From Thermobispora bispora DSM 43833 (GTDB lineage: Bacteria; Actinomycetota; Actinomycetes; Streptosporangiales; Streptosporangiaceae): a stretch of DNA of 64,000 nucleotides. A model generated the notes under the pieces. It searched no databases. It was not told where the DNA came from and worked only from the letters and a program-made list of their open reading frames with translations. A program made the translations under genes and the position numbers. Position 1 is the stretch's first letter. Each line of letters opens with the position of its first letter. Shown here piece by piece: positions 36,056 to 44,225 of this stretch. Location: the NCBI RefSeq assembly GCF_000092645.1, contig NC_014165.1:2542001-2606000 (forward strand). Reading direction: 5' to 3'.

Positions 36056-37545
36056 CGGGCGATCCGGGCGGCGCGCCGTTCCGCGGCGGGCGTGTCGAGC
36101 AGGCCGATGATCTCGTACTCGAGCACGCGCGCCACCCTGCGGCAGAACGCCTCGGGCTCCTCGGCGGCGTCCGGGCGCTCCGGGATGATCCGGTCGACGA
36201 TGCCGTCCCGTTTGAGGTCGACCGCCCGCACCCCCTGCGCCTCGGCGATCTCGGGGGCCCGGTCCACGGTCCGGTAGAGGATCGCGGACGCCCCCTCCGG
36301 CGGGAGCGGGGAGAGCCAGGCGTGCTGGGCGCACACCACCCGGTCGGCCGGGAGCAGGGCGAGCGCCGCGCCGCCCGCGCCCTCGCCGAGCATGAGGCAG
36401 ACGGTCGGCGTGTCGAGCATCACCAGGTCGGCCAGGCAGCGGGCGATCTCACCGGCGAGGCCGCCCTCCTCGGCGGCCCGGGAGAGCGCGGCGCCCGCCG
36501 TGTCGATCACGGTGACCAGGGGCAGGCCGAGCTCGGCGGCGAGCCGCATGCCGCGGCGGGCCACCCGCAGCCCGGCCGGGCCGATGCCCATGCCGGTGCG
36601 CCGGCTCCTGCGGTCCTGGCCGAGGACGACGGCGGGGGCCTCACCGAACCGGGCGAGCGCGAGCAGCAGCCCGGGGTCGTTCTCCCCGGCGCCGGTGCCG
36701 TTGAGCGGGGTGACGTCGCGGGCGGCGAGCTTGAGCAGCTCGCGCACGCCGGGCCGGTGCTCGTTGCGCGACCGGGTGATCGCCTCCCAGGCCGGCACGG
36801 CCACCTCCGCCTCCTCGGGCTCGGGGCCGCGCTCGAGCCCGGTGCGCGGCGCGCAGAGCACCTCCAGCGCCCGGATGGCGACCTCGCGCGCGTCCTCGGC
36901 CGACACCACGGCGTCGAGCAGCCCGTGGGTGAAGAGGTTCTCGGCCACCTGGACGCCCTCGGGGAACGGGAACCCGTACAGCGCCTGGAACACCCGCGGG
37001 CCGAGGAAGCCGATCAGCGCCCCGGGCTCGGCCGCGGTCACGTGGCCGAGCGAGCCCCAGGACGCGAACACGCCCCCGGTGGTGGGGTGCCGCAGGTAGA
37101 CGAGGTACGGCAGGCCGGCCTCGCGGTGGGCGGCGACCGCGGCGGTGATCTTCACCATCTGGGCGAAGGCGAGCGCGCCCTCCTGCATCCGGGTGCCGCC
37201 GCTCGCGGTGGAGGCGATCAGCGGGAGCCGCTCCGCGGTGGCGCGCTCGATCGCCGCGACGAGCCGCTCGGCCGCGGCCACGCCGATCGAGCCGGCGAGG
37301 AAGGAGAACTCGCAGGCGACGATCGCGACCCGGCGCCCGCCGAGGGTGCCCTCGCCGGTGATCACCGCCTCGTCGTAGCCGCTCTTGGCCCGGGCCTCGG
37401 CGAGGTCCTGGGCGTACTCGGACCCGGGGGCGGCCCGGTCCACCACCGGCGCGTCCCAGGAGCGCCACGAGCCGGGGTCGAGCACCCGGGTGATGAGCGT
37501 GCGCGCGTCGGGCCTGGCGATCCGCCGCTGCGTGGTCCCGGTCAT
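36034..37545 (-). CDS. Fused acyl-CoA carboxyltransferase, AccD/AccA type
   Basis: This 503-residue protein joins both halves of a biotin-dependent carboxyltransferase. Residues about 50-240 are AccD-like (ACEFSFLAGSIGVAAAERLV, then TASGGTRMQEGALAF and GGVFASWGSLGHVT). Residues about 300-450 are AccA-like (VTVIDTAGAALSRAAEEGGL, then GEGAGGAALALLPADRV and SPLPPEGASAILYR). The N-terminal Zn ribbon of AccD is absent. No biotin carboxylase or carrier is nearby. It overlaps the CoA-transferase gene by four bases, so the pair may convert a dicarboxylate to its CoA ester and remove or move a carboxyl group. The start is ATG at 37545. Confidence 0.75.
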   Translation of the reverse strand: MTGTTQRRIARPDARTLITRVLDPGSWRSWDAPVVDRAAPGSEYAQDLAEARAKSGYDEAVITGEGTLGGRRVAIVACEFSFLAGSIGVAAAERLVAAIERATAERLPLIASTASGGTRMQEGALAFAQMVKITAAVAAHREAGLPYLVYLRHPTTGGVFASWGSLGHVTAAEPGALIGFLGPRVFQALYGFPFPEGVQVAENLFTHGLLDAVVSAEDAREVAIRALEVLCAPRTGLERGPEPEEAEVAVPAWEAITRSRNEHRPGVRELLKLAARDVTPLNGTGAGENDPGLLLALARFGEAPAVVLGQDRRSRRTGMGIGPAGLRVARRGMRLAAELGLPLVTVIDTAGAALSRAAEEGGLAGEIARCLADLVMLDTPTVCLMLGEGAGGAALALLPADRVVCAQHAWLSPLPPEGASAILYRTVDRAPEIAEAQGVRAVDLKRDGIVDRIIPERPDAAEEPEAFCRRVARVLEYEIIGLLDTPAAERRAARIARYRSLGS

Positions 37546-38729
37546 CCGGATCCGCCCCCCTGCTCCCGCTCGCGGAGCCACGCGAGCACCGCCTCGTTGT
37601 CCTGGCCGAGCGCGGGCGGCGCCAGGTGCCGCACGGGCTCCTCCTCGACCCCGCCGGGCGCCTCGAACCGCAGCGGCGAACCGGGGAGCTCGATCTCGCC
37701 GAGCACCGGGTGGTCGACCTTCACCAGGAGCCGCTGGGACCGGACCTGGTCCCAGGCGTAGACCTCGTCGATCGACCGGATGGCCCCGGCGGGCACGCCC
37801 AGCTCGCCGAGCCGGGCGAGCCAGTGGGCGCGGTCGTGCGCGGCGAGCGCCTTCTCGATGTCGGCGATCAGCTCGTCCCGGTGGATGAGCCGGTCCCGGT
37901 TGGTGGCGTACTTGGGCTGGTCGGGGTCGATGCCGAGCAGCTCGGCGACCTTCCGCCACTGCCCGTCGTTGGCGACCGCGAGCTGGATCATGCCGTCGGC
38001 GCACCGGAAGGCGCCGTACGGGGCGATCGAGGAGTGGTGGTTGCCGTTGGCCTTCGGCACGGTGCGGCCCACGGTCCAGGCCGTGCCGTGGTAGGAGTGG
38101 ATGCCCACCACCGAGGCGAGCAGGGAGGTGCGGACGACCTTGCCGCGCCCGGTCCGCTCGCGCTCGAAGAGCGCGGCCAGCACGCCGAAGGCGCCGTGGA
38201 TGCCGGCGAGCAGGTCGGCGATGGAGGCCCCGACCCGGTACGGCTCGTCGGGGGACGGCCCGGTGAGGGACATCAGGCCGGCCTCGCCCTGGGCGATCTG
38301 GTCGTAGCCGGGCCGGCCGCCCTCCGGGCCGTCGTGGCCGAACCCGGTGATCGACAGGATGACCAGGCGCGGGTTGAGCTCGTGCAGCCGGGCGACCGGG
38401 AAGCCGAGCCGGTCGAGCACCCCGGTGCGGAAGTTCTCGATGAGCACGTCGCTCTGCCGCACCAGCCGCTCGAGGAGCTCCTTGCCCTCGGCGGACTTCA
38501 GGTCCACGGTGATCGACCGCTTGTTGCGGTTGGCCGCGAGGAAGTAGGTGGAGATGTCGCCGTCCGGGCCGACGAACGGCGGGCCCCACCCGCGGGACTC
38601 GTCGCCGCCGGACGGGTGCTCCACCTTGATCACGTACGCGCCGAGGTCGCCGAGCATCTGGGCCGCGTGGGGCCCGGCCAGCGCCCTCGACAGGTCGAGA
38701 ACGACGATGTCGTGCAGGGGTCCAGGCAA
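37542..38729 (-). CDS. Class III CoA-transferase, CaiB/BaiF family
   Basis: This family moves CoA between carboxylic acids. The signatures are VLDLSRALAGPHAAQMLGDL, HPSGGDESRGWGPP, TYFLAANRNKRSITVDLK, VLIENFRTGVLDRLG with the Asp-containing region expected for catalysis, and the C-terminal GVPAGAIRSIDEVY. TTG at 38729 is chosen because GGAGG sits six bases upstream; it gives 395 residues. It is coupled to the carboxyltransferase downstream. Formyl-, oxalyl- or malonyl-CoA chemistry would suit the context, but the acid is not known. Confidence 0.8.
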   Translation of the reverse strand: MPGPLHDIVVLDLSRALAGPHAAQMLGDLGAYVIKVEHPSGGDESRGWGPPFVGPDGDISTYFLAANRNKRSITVDLKSAEGKELLERLVRQSDVLIENFRTGVLDRLGFPVARLHELNPRLVILSITGFGHDGPEGGRPGYDQIAQGEAGLMSLTGPSPDEPYRVGASIADLLAGIHGAFGVLAALFERERTGRGKVVRTSLLASVVGIHSYHGTAWTVGRTVPKANGNHHSSIAPYGAFRCADGMIQLAVANDGQWRKVAELLGIDPDQPKYATNRDRLIHRDELIADIEKALAAHDRAHWLARLGELGVPAGAIRSIDEVYAWDQVRSQRLLVKVDHPVLGEIELPGSPLRFEAPGGVEEEPVRHLAPPALGQDNEAVLAWLREREQGGGSG

Positions 38730-38844
38730 GATCGGCCTCCACAAGGGATTCCAGGGGGAGGGTGTCGGTCGCTCCCCGGTTCGGCGGGGCGGACCCGGCC
38801 CGACCGGCACCCGGGGATCCCCCTGGATCCGCCCGGGTGGCCGG

Positions 38845-39000
38845 TCAGTGCCGGGACCCGCCCCTGCGCCAACGGTCGAGGAAGTGGCGTACCCGGTCCC
38901 GGGTCCGCCGGTCGGTGGCCATGTGCTTCGCCCGCTCGACGGCGTCGCGGCCCGGCCGGCTCCGCATGTACTCCTTGACCCGCTCGATCATCGATGGCAT
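38845..39000 (-). CDS. Small basic helical protein, unknown function
   Basis: This 51-residue protein has a clear GAGGAGG ribosome binding site eight bases before the ATG at 39000. It is almost all charged helix (MIERVKEYMRSRPGRDAVE, then RTRDRVRHFLDRWRR), with a strong positive charge. It may bind nucleic acid or act as a stress or sporulation-related peptide; no family is recognised. A hairpin lies just upstream of it. Confidence 0.6.
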   Translation of the reverse strand: MPSMIERVKEYMRSRPGRDAVERAKHMATDRRTRDRVRHFLDRWRRGGSRH

Positions 39001-39021
39001 CGGTGATTCCTCCTCGTTTGC

Positions 39022-39053
39022 ACCCGTCTGACGGTTATGCCGGTCAGACGGGT
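39022..39053 (-). terminator. Hairpin after hyuB or leader of the small protein
   Basis: A perfect 11-bp stem, ACCCGTCTGAC with GTCAGACGGGT, and a ten-base loop lie 62 bases after the hyuB stop and 22 bases before the small protein start. It may end hyuAB transcription or attenuate the small gene. Confidence 0.6.
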
Positions 39054-39114
39054 ACCCCGGCAGATCCGGTCGAATCACCCGGGCGCCATCGGGCGCGGAG
39101 CCGGCCCGGCCGCG

Positions 39115-40950
39115 TCACAGCACGTCGACGTCCGCGTACCGCTTGCCGCCGGAGAGCTTGGGGTAGCCCGGTCCCCGGTCGAAGAAGGCCTCCTGCGGCT
39201 GGGCGCGCATCTCCGCCCGGAGCCGCTCGGTCGCCTCCTCGTCGACCACGATGTGGTCCCGGTCCCCGGAGAGCACCACGCCGTAGTCCCGCCGCGCCCC
39301 CTCGAAGGAGACCTTGCCGTCGCGGACGTCGGCGACCACCTTCTCCACCGGGCGGTTGTACGGGTGGCCCCAGCCGCCGCCACCGGTGGTGCGGATCCGG
39401 ATGATCTCCCCGGCGCGGACCGGGTAGTCGTCGACCAGGCCGTCGAGCTCCACGTCGCCCACCGTGACCCGGAACGGGGCGCCGGCCTTGCCGCCGTTCA
39501 CCCCCCAGCAGGAGAGGATCGACCGGTCGGCGATCGACATGAACGACGCGTCGCGGAGCATGCGGATGTGCTTGTCGTAACCGAGGCCGCCGCGGAACTC
39601 CCCCGGCCCGCCGCTGTCCACGGCGAGCCCGAGCCGCTCCACCCGCAGCGGCCAGCGCGACTCGGCGAACTCCACCGGGATGTTCCGCGAGTCCGGCACG
39701 ACGTGGATGGTGTCCTCGCCGTCCGCGTACCAGCGGCCGCCCGAGCCGCCGCCGAGCACCTCGCGCATCAGGTACGGGCCGTCGTCGGACTCGCCGTACA
39801 CGCCGGTGTACCGGATGGTCTCCTGGTCGGCCGGCATCCGCCCCCCGGTCGCCTTGGCGAGCACCCCGGCGAGCACCCCCAGCAGCCGCAGGATCACGAA
39901 CGTCCGGGCGTTGGTGGGCGCCGGGAAGATCGGCGTGAGCAGGGTGCCCTTCTCCGGGAAGACCATCTTGATCAGCGGGACGACGCCCTCGTTCACGTCG
40001 AGCTCGGCCATCCGCTCGGGCGTGTCGGCGAGATTGCGGAGGATCGGGGCGAGCCACTTCTTCAGGAACACCCCGTCCGCGTAGTCGCCCGCGTGGTTGA
40101 TCGGCCCCTTCGCCTGGGGCGAGGTGCCGGTGAAGTCGATGGTGAGCGGCGGGTCGGCCGAGTGGTCGACGGTGAGCGTGATCCGCTGGGTGTGCAGCTT
40201 CGGCTCGTCCACGCCGTCGTGCTCGGCGTAGTCCTCCCAGACGTAGACCCCCTCGGGGATCTTCGACAGCAGCTCCCGGCGGAAGGTCTCCGTCGTGTTG
40301 TCGATGATCGCGTCGAAGCACGCCTCCACCGCCTCCCGGCCGTACCGGTCGAACAGCTCGGCGAGCCGGCGCGCCCCCATCAGGCAGGCGGAGCACTCGG
40401 CGTCGAGGTCGCCGGCGAGCGCGTCGGGCGTCCGGGAGTTGCGGGTCATGATGGTGAGCGCGGCCCGGTTGGGCACCCCCTGGTCCCACAGCTTGATCGG
40501 GGGCACCATCAGGCCCTCTTCGAAGACGCTGCGCGCCCGCGACGGCATCGAGCCGGGTACGGCGCCGCCGATGTCGTCGTGGTGGCCGAACGCCTGGACG
40601 AAGGCGACGACCTCCCCCTTGTGGAACACCGGCACGGTGACGCACAGGTCCGGCAGGTGGCCGATGCCGCCCTCGGACAGGTACACGTCGTTGTGGAAGT
40701 AGACGTCACCCGGGCGCATGGTCTCGATCGGGAAGTCCCGCACGATCGGCTGGACCAGCGCCGAGTAGGACCGGCCGGTGAGCTTGCGCAGCTTCACGTC
40801 GTGGATGCCGGCCCGGAAGTCGTGCGCGTCGCGGATCATCGGCGAGCGCGCGGTCCGCGCGATCGCGGTCTCGACCTCCTTCTCGACCGAGGCGAGCGTG
40901 CCCTGCACGATCTCCACGAGGACCGGGTCGGCGCCGTTCTTCGCGCTCAT
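39115..40950 (-). CDS. hyuB: Hydantoinase/oxoprolinase-type subunit B
   Basis: This 611-residue protein is the B subunit of an ATP-dependent ring-opening amidase such as N-methylhydantoinase, or of related acetophenone or acetone carboxylases. Landmarks are RSPMIRDAHDFRAGIHD, GDVYFHNDVYLSEGGIGHLP, QAFGHHDDIGGAVPGSM, TIDFTGTSPQAKGPIN and GGPGEFRGGLG, with GGGGWGHPYNRP near the C-terminus. The ATG at 40950 overlaps the hyuA stop (ATGA), so both subunits are made together. Confidence 0.88.
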   Translation of the reverse strand: MSAKNGADPVLVEIVQGTLASVEKEVETAIARTARSPMIRDAHDFRAGIHDVKLRKLTGRSYSALVQPIVRDFPIETMRPGDVYFHNDVYLSEGGIGHLPDLCVTVPVFHKGEVVAFVQAFGHHDDIGGAVPGSMPSRARSVFEEGLMVPPIKLWDQGVPNRAALTIMTRNSRTPDALAGDLDAECSACLMGARRLAELFDRYGREAVEACFDAIIDNTTETFRRELLSKIPEGVYVWEDYAEHDGVDEPKLHTQRITLTVDHSADPPLTIDFTGTSPQAKGPINHAGDYADGVFLKKWLAPILRNLADTPERMAELDVNEGVVPLIKMVFPEKGTLLTPIFPAPTNARTFVILRLLGVLAGVLAKATGGRMPADQETIRYTGVYGESDDGPYLMREVLGGGSGGRWYADGEDTIHVVPDSRNIPVEFAESRWPLRVERLGLAVDSGGPGEFRGGLGYDKHIRMLRDASFMSIADRSILSCWGVNGGKAGAPFRVTVGDVELDGLVDDYPVRAGEIIRIRTTGGGGWGHPYNRPVEKVVADVRDGKVSFEGARRDYGVVLSGDRDHIVVDEEATERLRAEMRAQPQEAFFDRGPGYPKLSGGKRYADVDVL

Positions 40951-42989
40951 CGCTCGCTCACCACCACAAGGTTGCCGTAGTCGTCCATGGTCGCGGTGAA
41001 GCCCGGGTGCACGGGCAGGGTCGATCCGTACTCCTCGATGACCGCCGGGCCGCGCACCACGGCGCCGGCCCCGAGGTCGCCGCGGCGGTAGATCACCGTG
41101 CGGCTCCACTGGTCGAAGTAGACCTGGCGGGTCGCCACCGGGCTCGGCTCCTCGGCCTGCCGCGGCCGCCGCGGGATGGTCGGGCGCTTGATCGGGCCGA
41201 TCCCGGACACCCGGAAGTTGACGAACTCGACCGCGTGGCGCGGGTCGTTCCGGTACGCGTACCCGTAGAGCCGCTCGTGCTCGGTGTGGAACCGGTCGAC
41301 GACCGCGGCGAGCCAGGCGGCGTCGATCGGGCCGTCGGGCGCCGGCACCCGCACCTCGTACGCCTGGCCGTAGTAGCGCAGGTCCGCGCTGCGGGCGTAG
41401 ACGTGCTCGGTGAAGCCTTCGCGGTCGAGCGCGTCGGCCGCCTGGGCCTCCAGCTCCGCGTAGAGCTCCGCCACCTTCTCCGGCGCGGGGTTGCGCGAGA
41501 CGTAGGTGCGGACGTAGTCGTTCCGGACGTCCACGCTGAGCAGGCCGAACGCCGACAGGTTGCCCGGGTCCGGCGGGACGATCACCGCGGGGAGGCCGAG
41601 GATGTCGATCAGGCGGCAGGCGAGCAGCGGGCCGGAGCCGCCGAAGGCCACCATCGGGAACTCGCGGATGTCGAGCCCGCGCTCCACGGTGATCTGGCGG
41701 ATCGCGTTCGCCTGGTTGAACGCGCTGATCTCCAGGATGCCGGTGGCGCACCGCTCCGGGGTGAGGCCGAGCCTGCCCGCGAGCTCCTCCAGGCCCTTCC
41801 GGGCCGCGGCCACGTCGAGGGCGATCTCCCCGCCGAGCAGGTGCGGCGGCACACGGCCGAGGAAGACGTGGGCGTCCGTCACCGTGACCTCGGTGCCGCC
41901 CTTGGCGTAGCAGAGCGGCCCCGGGTCCGCCCCGGCGGAGCGCGGGCCGACCTTGAGCGTGCCCTCGGGCGAGACCCACGCGATCGAGCCGCCGCCCGCC
42001 CCGACGGTCACGATGTCGATCATCGGGATCTTGCAGGGGTAGGGGCCGATGCTCCCCTCGGTGGTGAGGCTAGGCTCACCGTTGATCACCACGGCGACGT
42101 CGGTGGAGGTGCCGCCGCCGTCCAGGGTGATCACGCTCGGGTGGCCGGCGTTCGCCGCGATCAGCGCGGCCCCGAGGGCGCCGGCGGCCGGGCCGGAGAG
42201 CACCGTGGCGATCGGCTGGTGCACCACCTCGGCGGCCGAGAGGATGCCGCCGTTGCTCTTCATGACCGAGAACCCGCGGCCGAGCCGCTCGGTGAGGTTG
42301 CCGATGTACTGCCGGATCACCGGCTTGACCGCGGCGTCCACCAGGGTGGTGACCGACCGCTCGTACTCGCGGTACTCCCGCAGCACGTCGCTGGAGATCG
42401 AGACCACGGCCTCGGGGTGCTCGCGCGCCAGCACCTCGCGCATGCGCCGCTCGTGCTCCGGGTTGGCGTACGAGTGGAGGAAGCAGACGCCGATCGCGGT
42501 GATCCCGCGCTCCTTGAACCACCGCGCCACCCGGACGGCCTCCTCCTCGTCGAACGGCCGGACCTCCCGGCCGAGGTGGTCGAGCCGCCCTCCGACGGTC
42601 TTCACCCGGTGCACCGGGACGATCCGCGGCGGCTTCACCCAGAAGTAGGAGTTGCCGTACCCATCCGGCACGCTCTGCCGGGCGATCTCCAAGATGAACT
42701 CGAAGCCCTCGGTCGTGATGAACCCGAGGTGGGACATGCCCTCGGGACGCTCTTGGAGGAGCAGGTTGGTGGCGACCGTCGTGCCGTGGACGATCGCCGC
42801 CACCGCGCCGATGTCGCAGGAGCCGCCATAGGCCTCGAGGACCTTGTGGACGGCTGCCATGAATCCCTCGGCTGGATCGGCAGGAGTAGAGGGGGTCTTG
42901 GTGGTGATGATCTGGCCGGTCTCGTCATCCACCAGAACGACGTCGGTGAATGTGCCCCCGGTGTCGACCCCGATGCGGACGCTAGGCAT
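40947..42989 (-). CDS. hyuA: Hydantoinase/oxoprolinase-type subunit A
   Basis: This 680-residue protein is the ATP-binding A subunit. The N-terminus holds GVDTGGTFTDVVLVD, the actin/hexokinase-like phosphate loop of the family; further landmarks are HGTTVATNLLLQ, FLHSYANPEHE, MKSNGGILSAAEV and TLDGGGTSTDVAV. Together A and B use ATP to open a lactam or imide ring. Its exact substrate (hydantoin, 5-oxoproline, caprolactam or acetone-type ketone) is not fixed by sequence. The upstream gap carries its promoter; a Mo hydroxylase is encoded beyond. Confidence 0.88.
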   Translation of the reverse strand: MPSVRIGVDTGGTFTDVVLVDDETGQIITTKTPSTPADPAEGFMAAVHKVLEAYGGSCDIGAVAAIVHGTTVATNLLLQERPEGMSHLGFITTEGFEFILEIARQSVPDGYGNSYFWVKPPRIVPVHRVKTVGGRLDHLGREVRPFDEEEAVRVARWFKERGITAIGVCFLHSYANPEHERRMREVLAREHPEAVVSISSDVLREYREYERSVTTLVDAAVKPVIRQYIGNLTERLGRGFSVMKSNGGILSAAEVVHQPIATVLSGPAAGALGAALIAANAGHPSVITLDGGGTSTDVAVVINGEPSLTTEGSIGPYPCKIPMIDIVTVGAGGGSIAWVSPEGTLKVGPRSAGADPGPLCYAKGGTEVTVTDAHVFLGRVPPHLLGGEIALDVAAARKGLEELAGRLGLTPERCATGILEISAFNQANAIRQITVERGLDIREFPMVAFGGSGPLLACRLIDILGLPAVIVPPDPGNLSAFGLLSVDVRNDYVRTYVSRNPAPEKVAELYAELEAQAADALDREGFTEHVYARSADLRYYGQAYEVRVPAPDGPIDAAWLAAVVDRFHTEHERLYGYAYRNDPRHAVEFVNFRVSGIGPIKRPTIPRRPRQAEEPSPVATRQVYFDQWSRTVIYRRGDLGAGAVVRGPAVIEEYGSTLPVHPGFTATMDDYGNLVVVSER

Positions 42990-43302
42990 ATTCCGTGTTT
43001 ACCGATCGGCTCCGACCCGCCGAACCGGCGCACTCTGCCGAATAAAAAGCGCCCCCTCGTCAGACCCTGCCACAGAAGATCTCCGCGCGTCCGGCTCCCG
43101 TCCGGGAATCGCGCCGGGAAACGCGCGCGGAAAACCGCGGAGAAGACTTTTCCGGGAAAACACGAATGGGCGACCCGCACGGGTCGCCCATGCCCATCGC
43201 CTGCACCGGGCGGGCGGGCCCGCCGGTACCGCGGCGGAGCGAGCCCGGCCCACCCCGGCCCGGGGCCGCCCCACCGGGCCCCGTCCCCGCCCGGCGCAGG
43301 CG
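42990..43302. other. 313-base gap between coxG and hyuA
   Basis: The gap holds a terminator-like hairpin at 43166-43191 for the upstream coxG gene and, to its left, the promoter and leader of hyuA (an A/T-rich patch CGAATAAAAAGC at about 43037-43048 could be part of it). I see no gene. Confidence 0.6.
43166..43191 (-). terminator. Terminator hairpin after coxG
   Basis: A perfect 11-bp stem, ATGGGCGACCC with GGGTCGCCCAT, and a GCAC loop are followed on the minus strand by TCGTGTTTTCC. It lies 111 bases after the coxG stop, before hyuA. Confidence 0.75.
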
Positions 43303-43992
43303 TCAGCGGCGCCGCGAGCGGCCGAGGAGCCAGCCGACGACGGCGCTGCCGAGCGCCACGGCCGCCCCGAGGCCGAACGCGGTGACCAGTGACCAGGACG
43401 GAGCCCCGGCCGGGCGGGCCGGCCCACCGGCCTCCCGGGTGAACACCTTGGCGGTCTCCCGCGGTGCGGCCGCGGGCTCGGCGGCGGCCGCCTCCGGAGC
43501 GGCCTGCTCCGGAACCGCCTGCTCGGGGGCCTGCTGCCCGGCCGCGGCGGCCGCGCCCGACAGCAGGTGCCGCTCGACGGCGGTGAAGAACTCGTTCGCC
43601 ATCCGCTTCGCCACCGAGCTGAGCATCCGCTGGCCGACCCCGCCGATCATGCCGCCGACGACGGCATCGGCGTCGTAGTCGACCCGGGTGCCGCCCTCGA
43701 CCTCGCTGAGCCGGACCTGCACGGTCGCCTCGACCGTGCCCGGGGCACCCTGCCCCTGCGCCTTGAGCACGAACCGCTCCGGCTCCTGGGGGTCGACGAG
43801 CGCCACCTGGCCCTGGTACACCCCCTTGATCGAGGCGACGCCGGCGGTCAGCGTCATCGAATAGACATCCGTGCCGACCTCCTGCAGGCGCTCGCACCCG
43901 GGGATGGTCCGTACCAGAACCTCGGGGTCGTGGAAAGCCTCCCATAGGCGTTTGCGCTCCACCCCGAGCGTTGCACTGCCAACGACCTTCAT
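43303..43992 (-). CDS. CoxG-like SRPBCC protein with C-terminal anchor
   Basis: This 229-residue protein has an SRPBCC/CoxG fold at residues 1-145 (LWEAFHDPEVLVRTIPGCER, then YQGQVALVDPQEPERF and RVDYDADAVVGG), a low-complexity Ala/Pro/Glu linker, and a C-terminal membrane helix (SLVTAFGLGAAVALGSAVVG) followed by RRR. CoxG proteins help attach or mature carbon monoxide dehydrogenase-type Mo hydroxylases at the membrane. The ATG at 43992 is chosen because GGAGG lies five bases upstream. It lies 233 bases after the Mo subunit, with a terminator between. Confidence 0.82.
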   Translation of the reverse strand: MKVVGSATLGVERKRLWEAFHDPEVLVRTIPGCERLQEVGTDVYSMTLTAGVASIKGVYQGQVALVDPQEPERFVLKAQGQGAPGTVEATVQVRLSEVEGGTRVDYDADAVVGGMIGGVGQRMLSSVAKRMANEFFTAVERHLLSGAAAAAGQQAPEQAVPEQAAPEAAAAEPAAAPRETAKVFTREAGGPARPAGAPSWSLVTAFGLGAAVALGSAVVGWLLGRSRRR

Positions 43993-44153
43993 GGGCACCT
44001 CCGATGCCGAGCACCCTAAGGATTCACTTCACCCGGGGAGAACGGCAAGATCTGCCCCCTGTCGGGCTTTCCCTCATGAAGAATTCACAGGATTTCGCGG
44101 GCCGCGCGATGGTGAAAAACGCGGCGGCCGGGCCGAGCGCCGCGGTCCCGCTT

Positions 44154-44174
44154 CAAAAGGGAGCGCGTGCTCCC
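44154..44174 (-). terminator. Terminator after the Mo-hydroxylase large subunit
   Basis: A GGGAGC stem with GCTCCC and a four-base loop (44159-44174) is followed on the minus strand by CTTTTG. It lies 52 bases after the stop of the large subunit gene and separates it from coxG. Confidence 0.7.
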
Positions 44175-44225
44175 GTTCGGGCCCGCCGGCACCGGCCCGG
44201 CCGCTCCCCCGGCCGGGATCCGCGG

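Noticed and set aside
39115-41979. A single 954-residue frame joining part of hyuA antisense-phase sequence to hyuB
   Set aside because: The hyuB start at 40950 has the ATGA overlap with hyuA and the expected N-terminus; the upstream extension is an out-of-frame read of hyuA.
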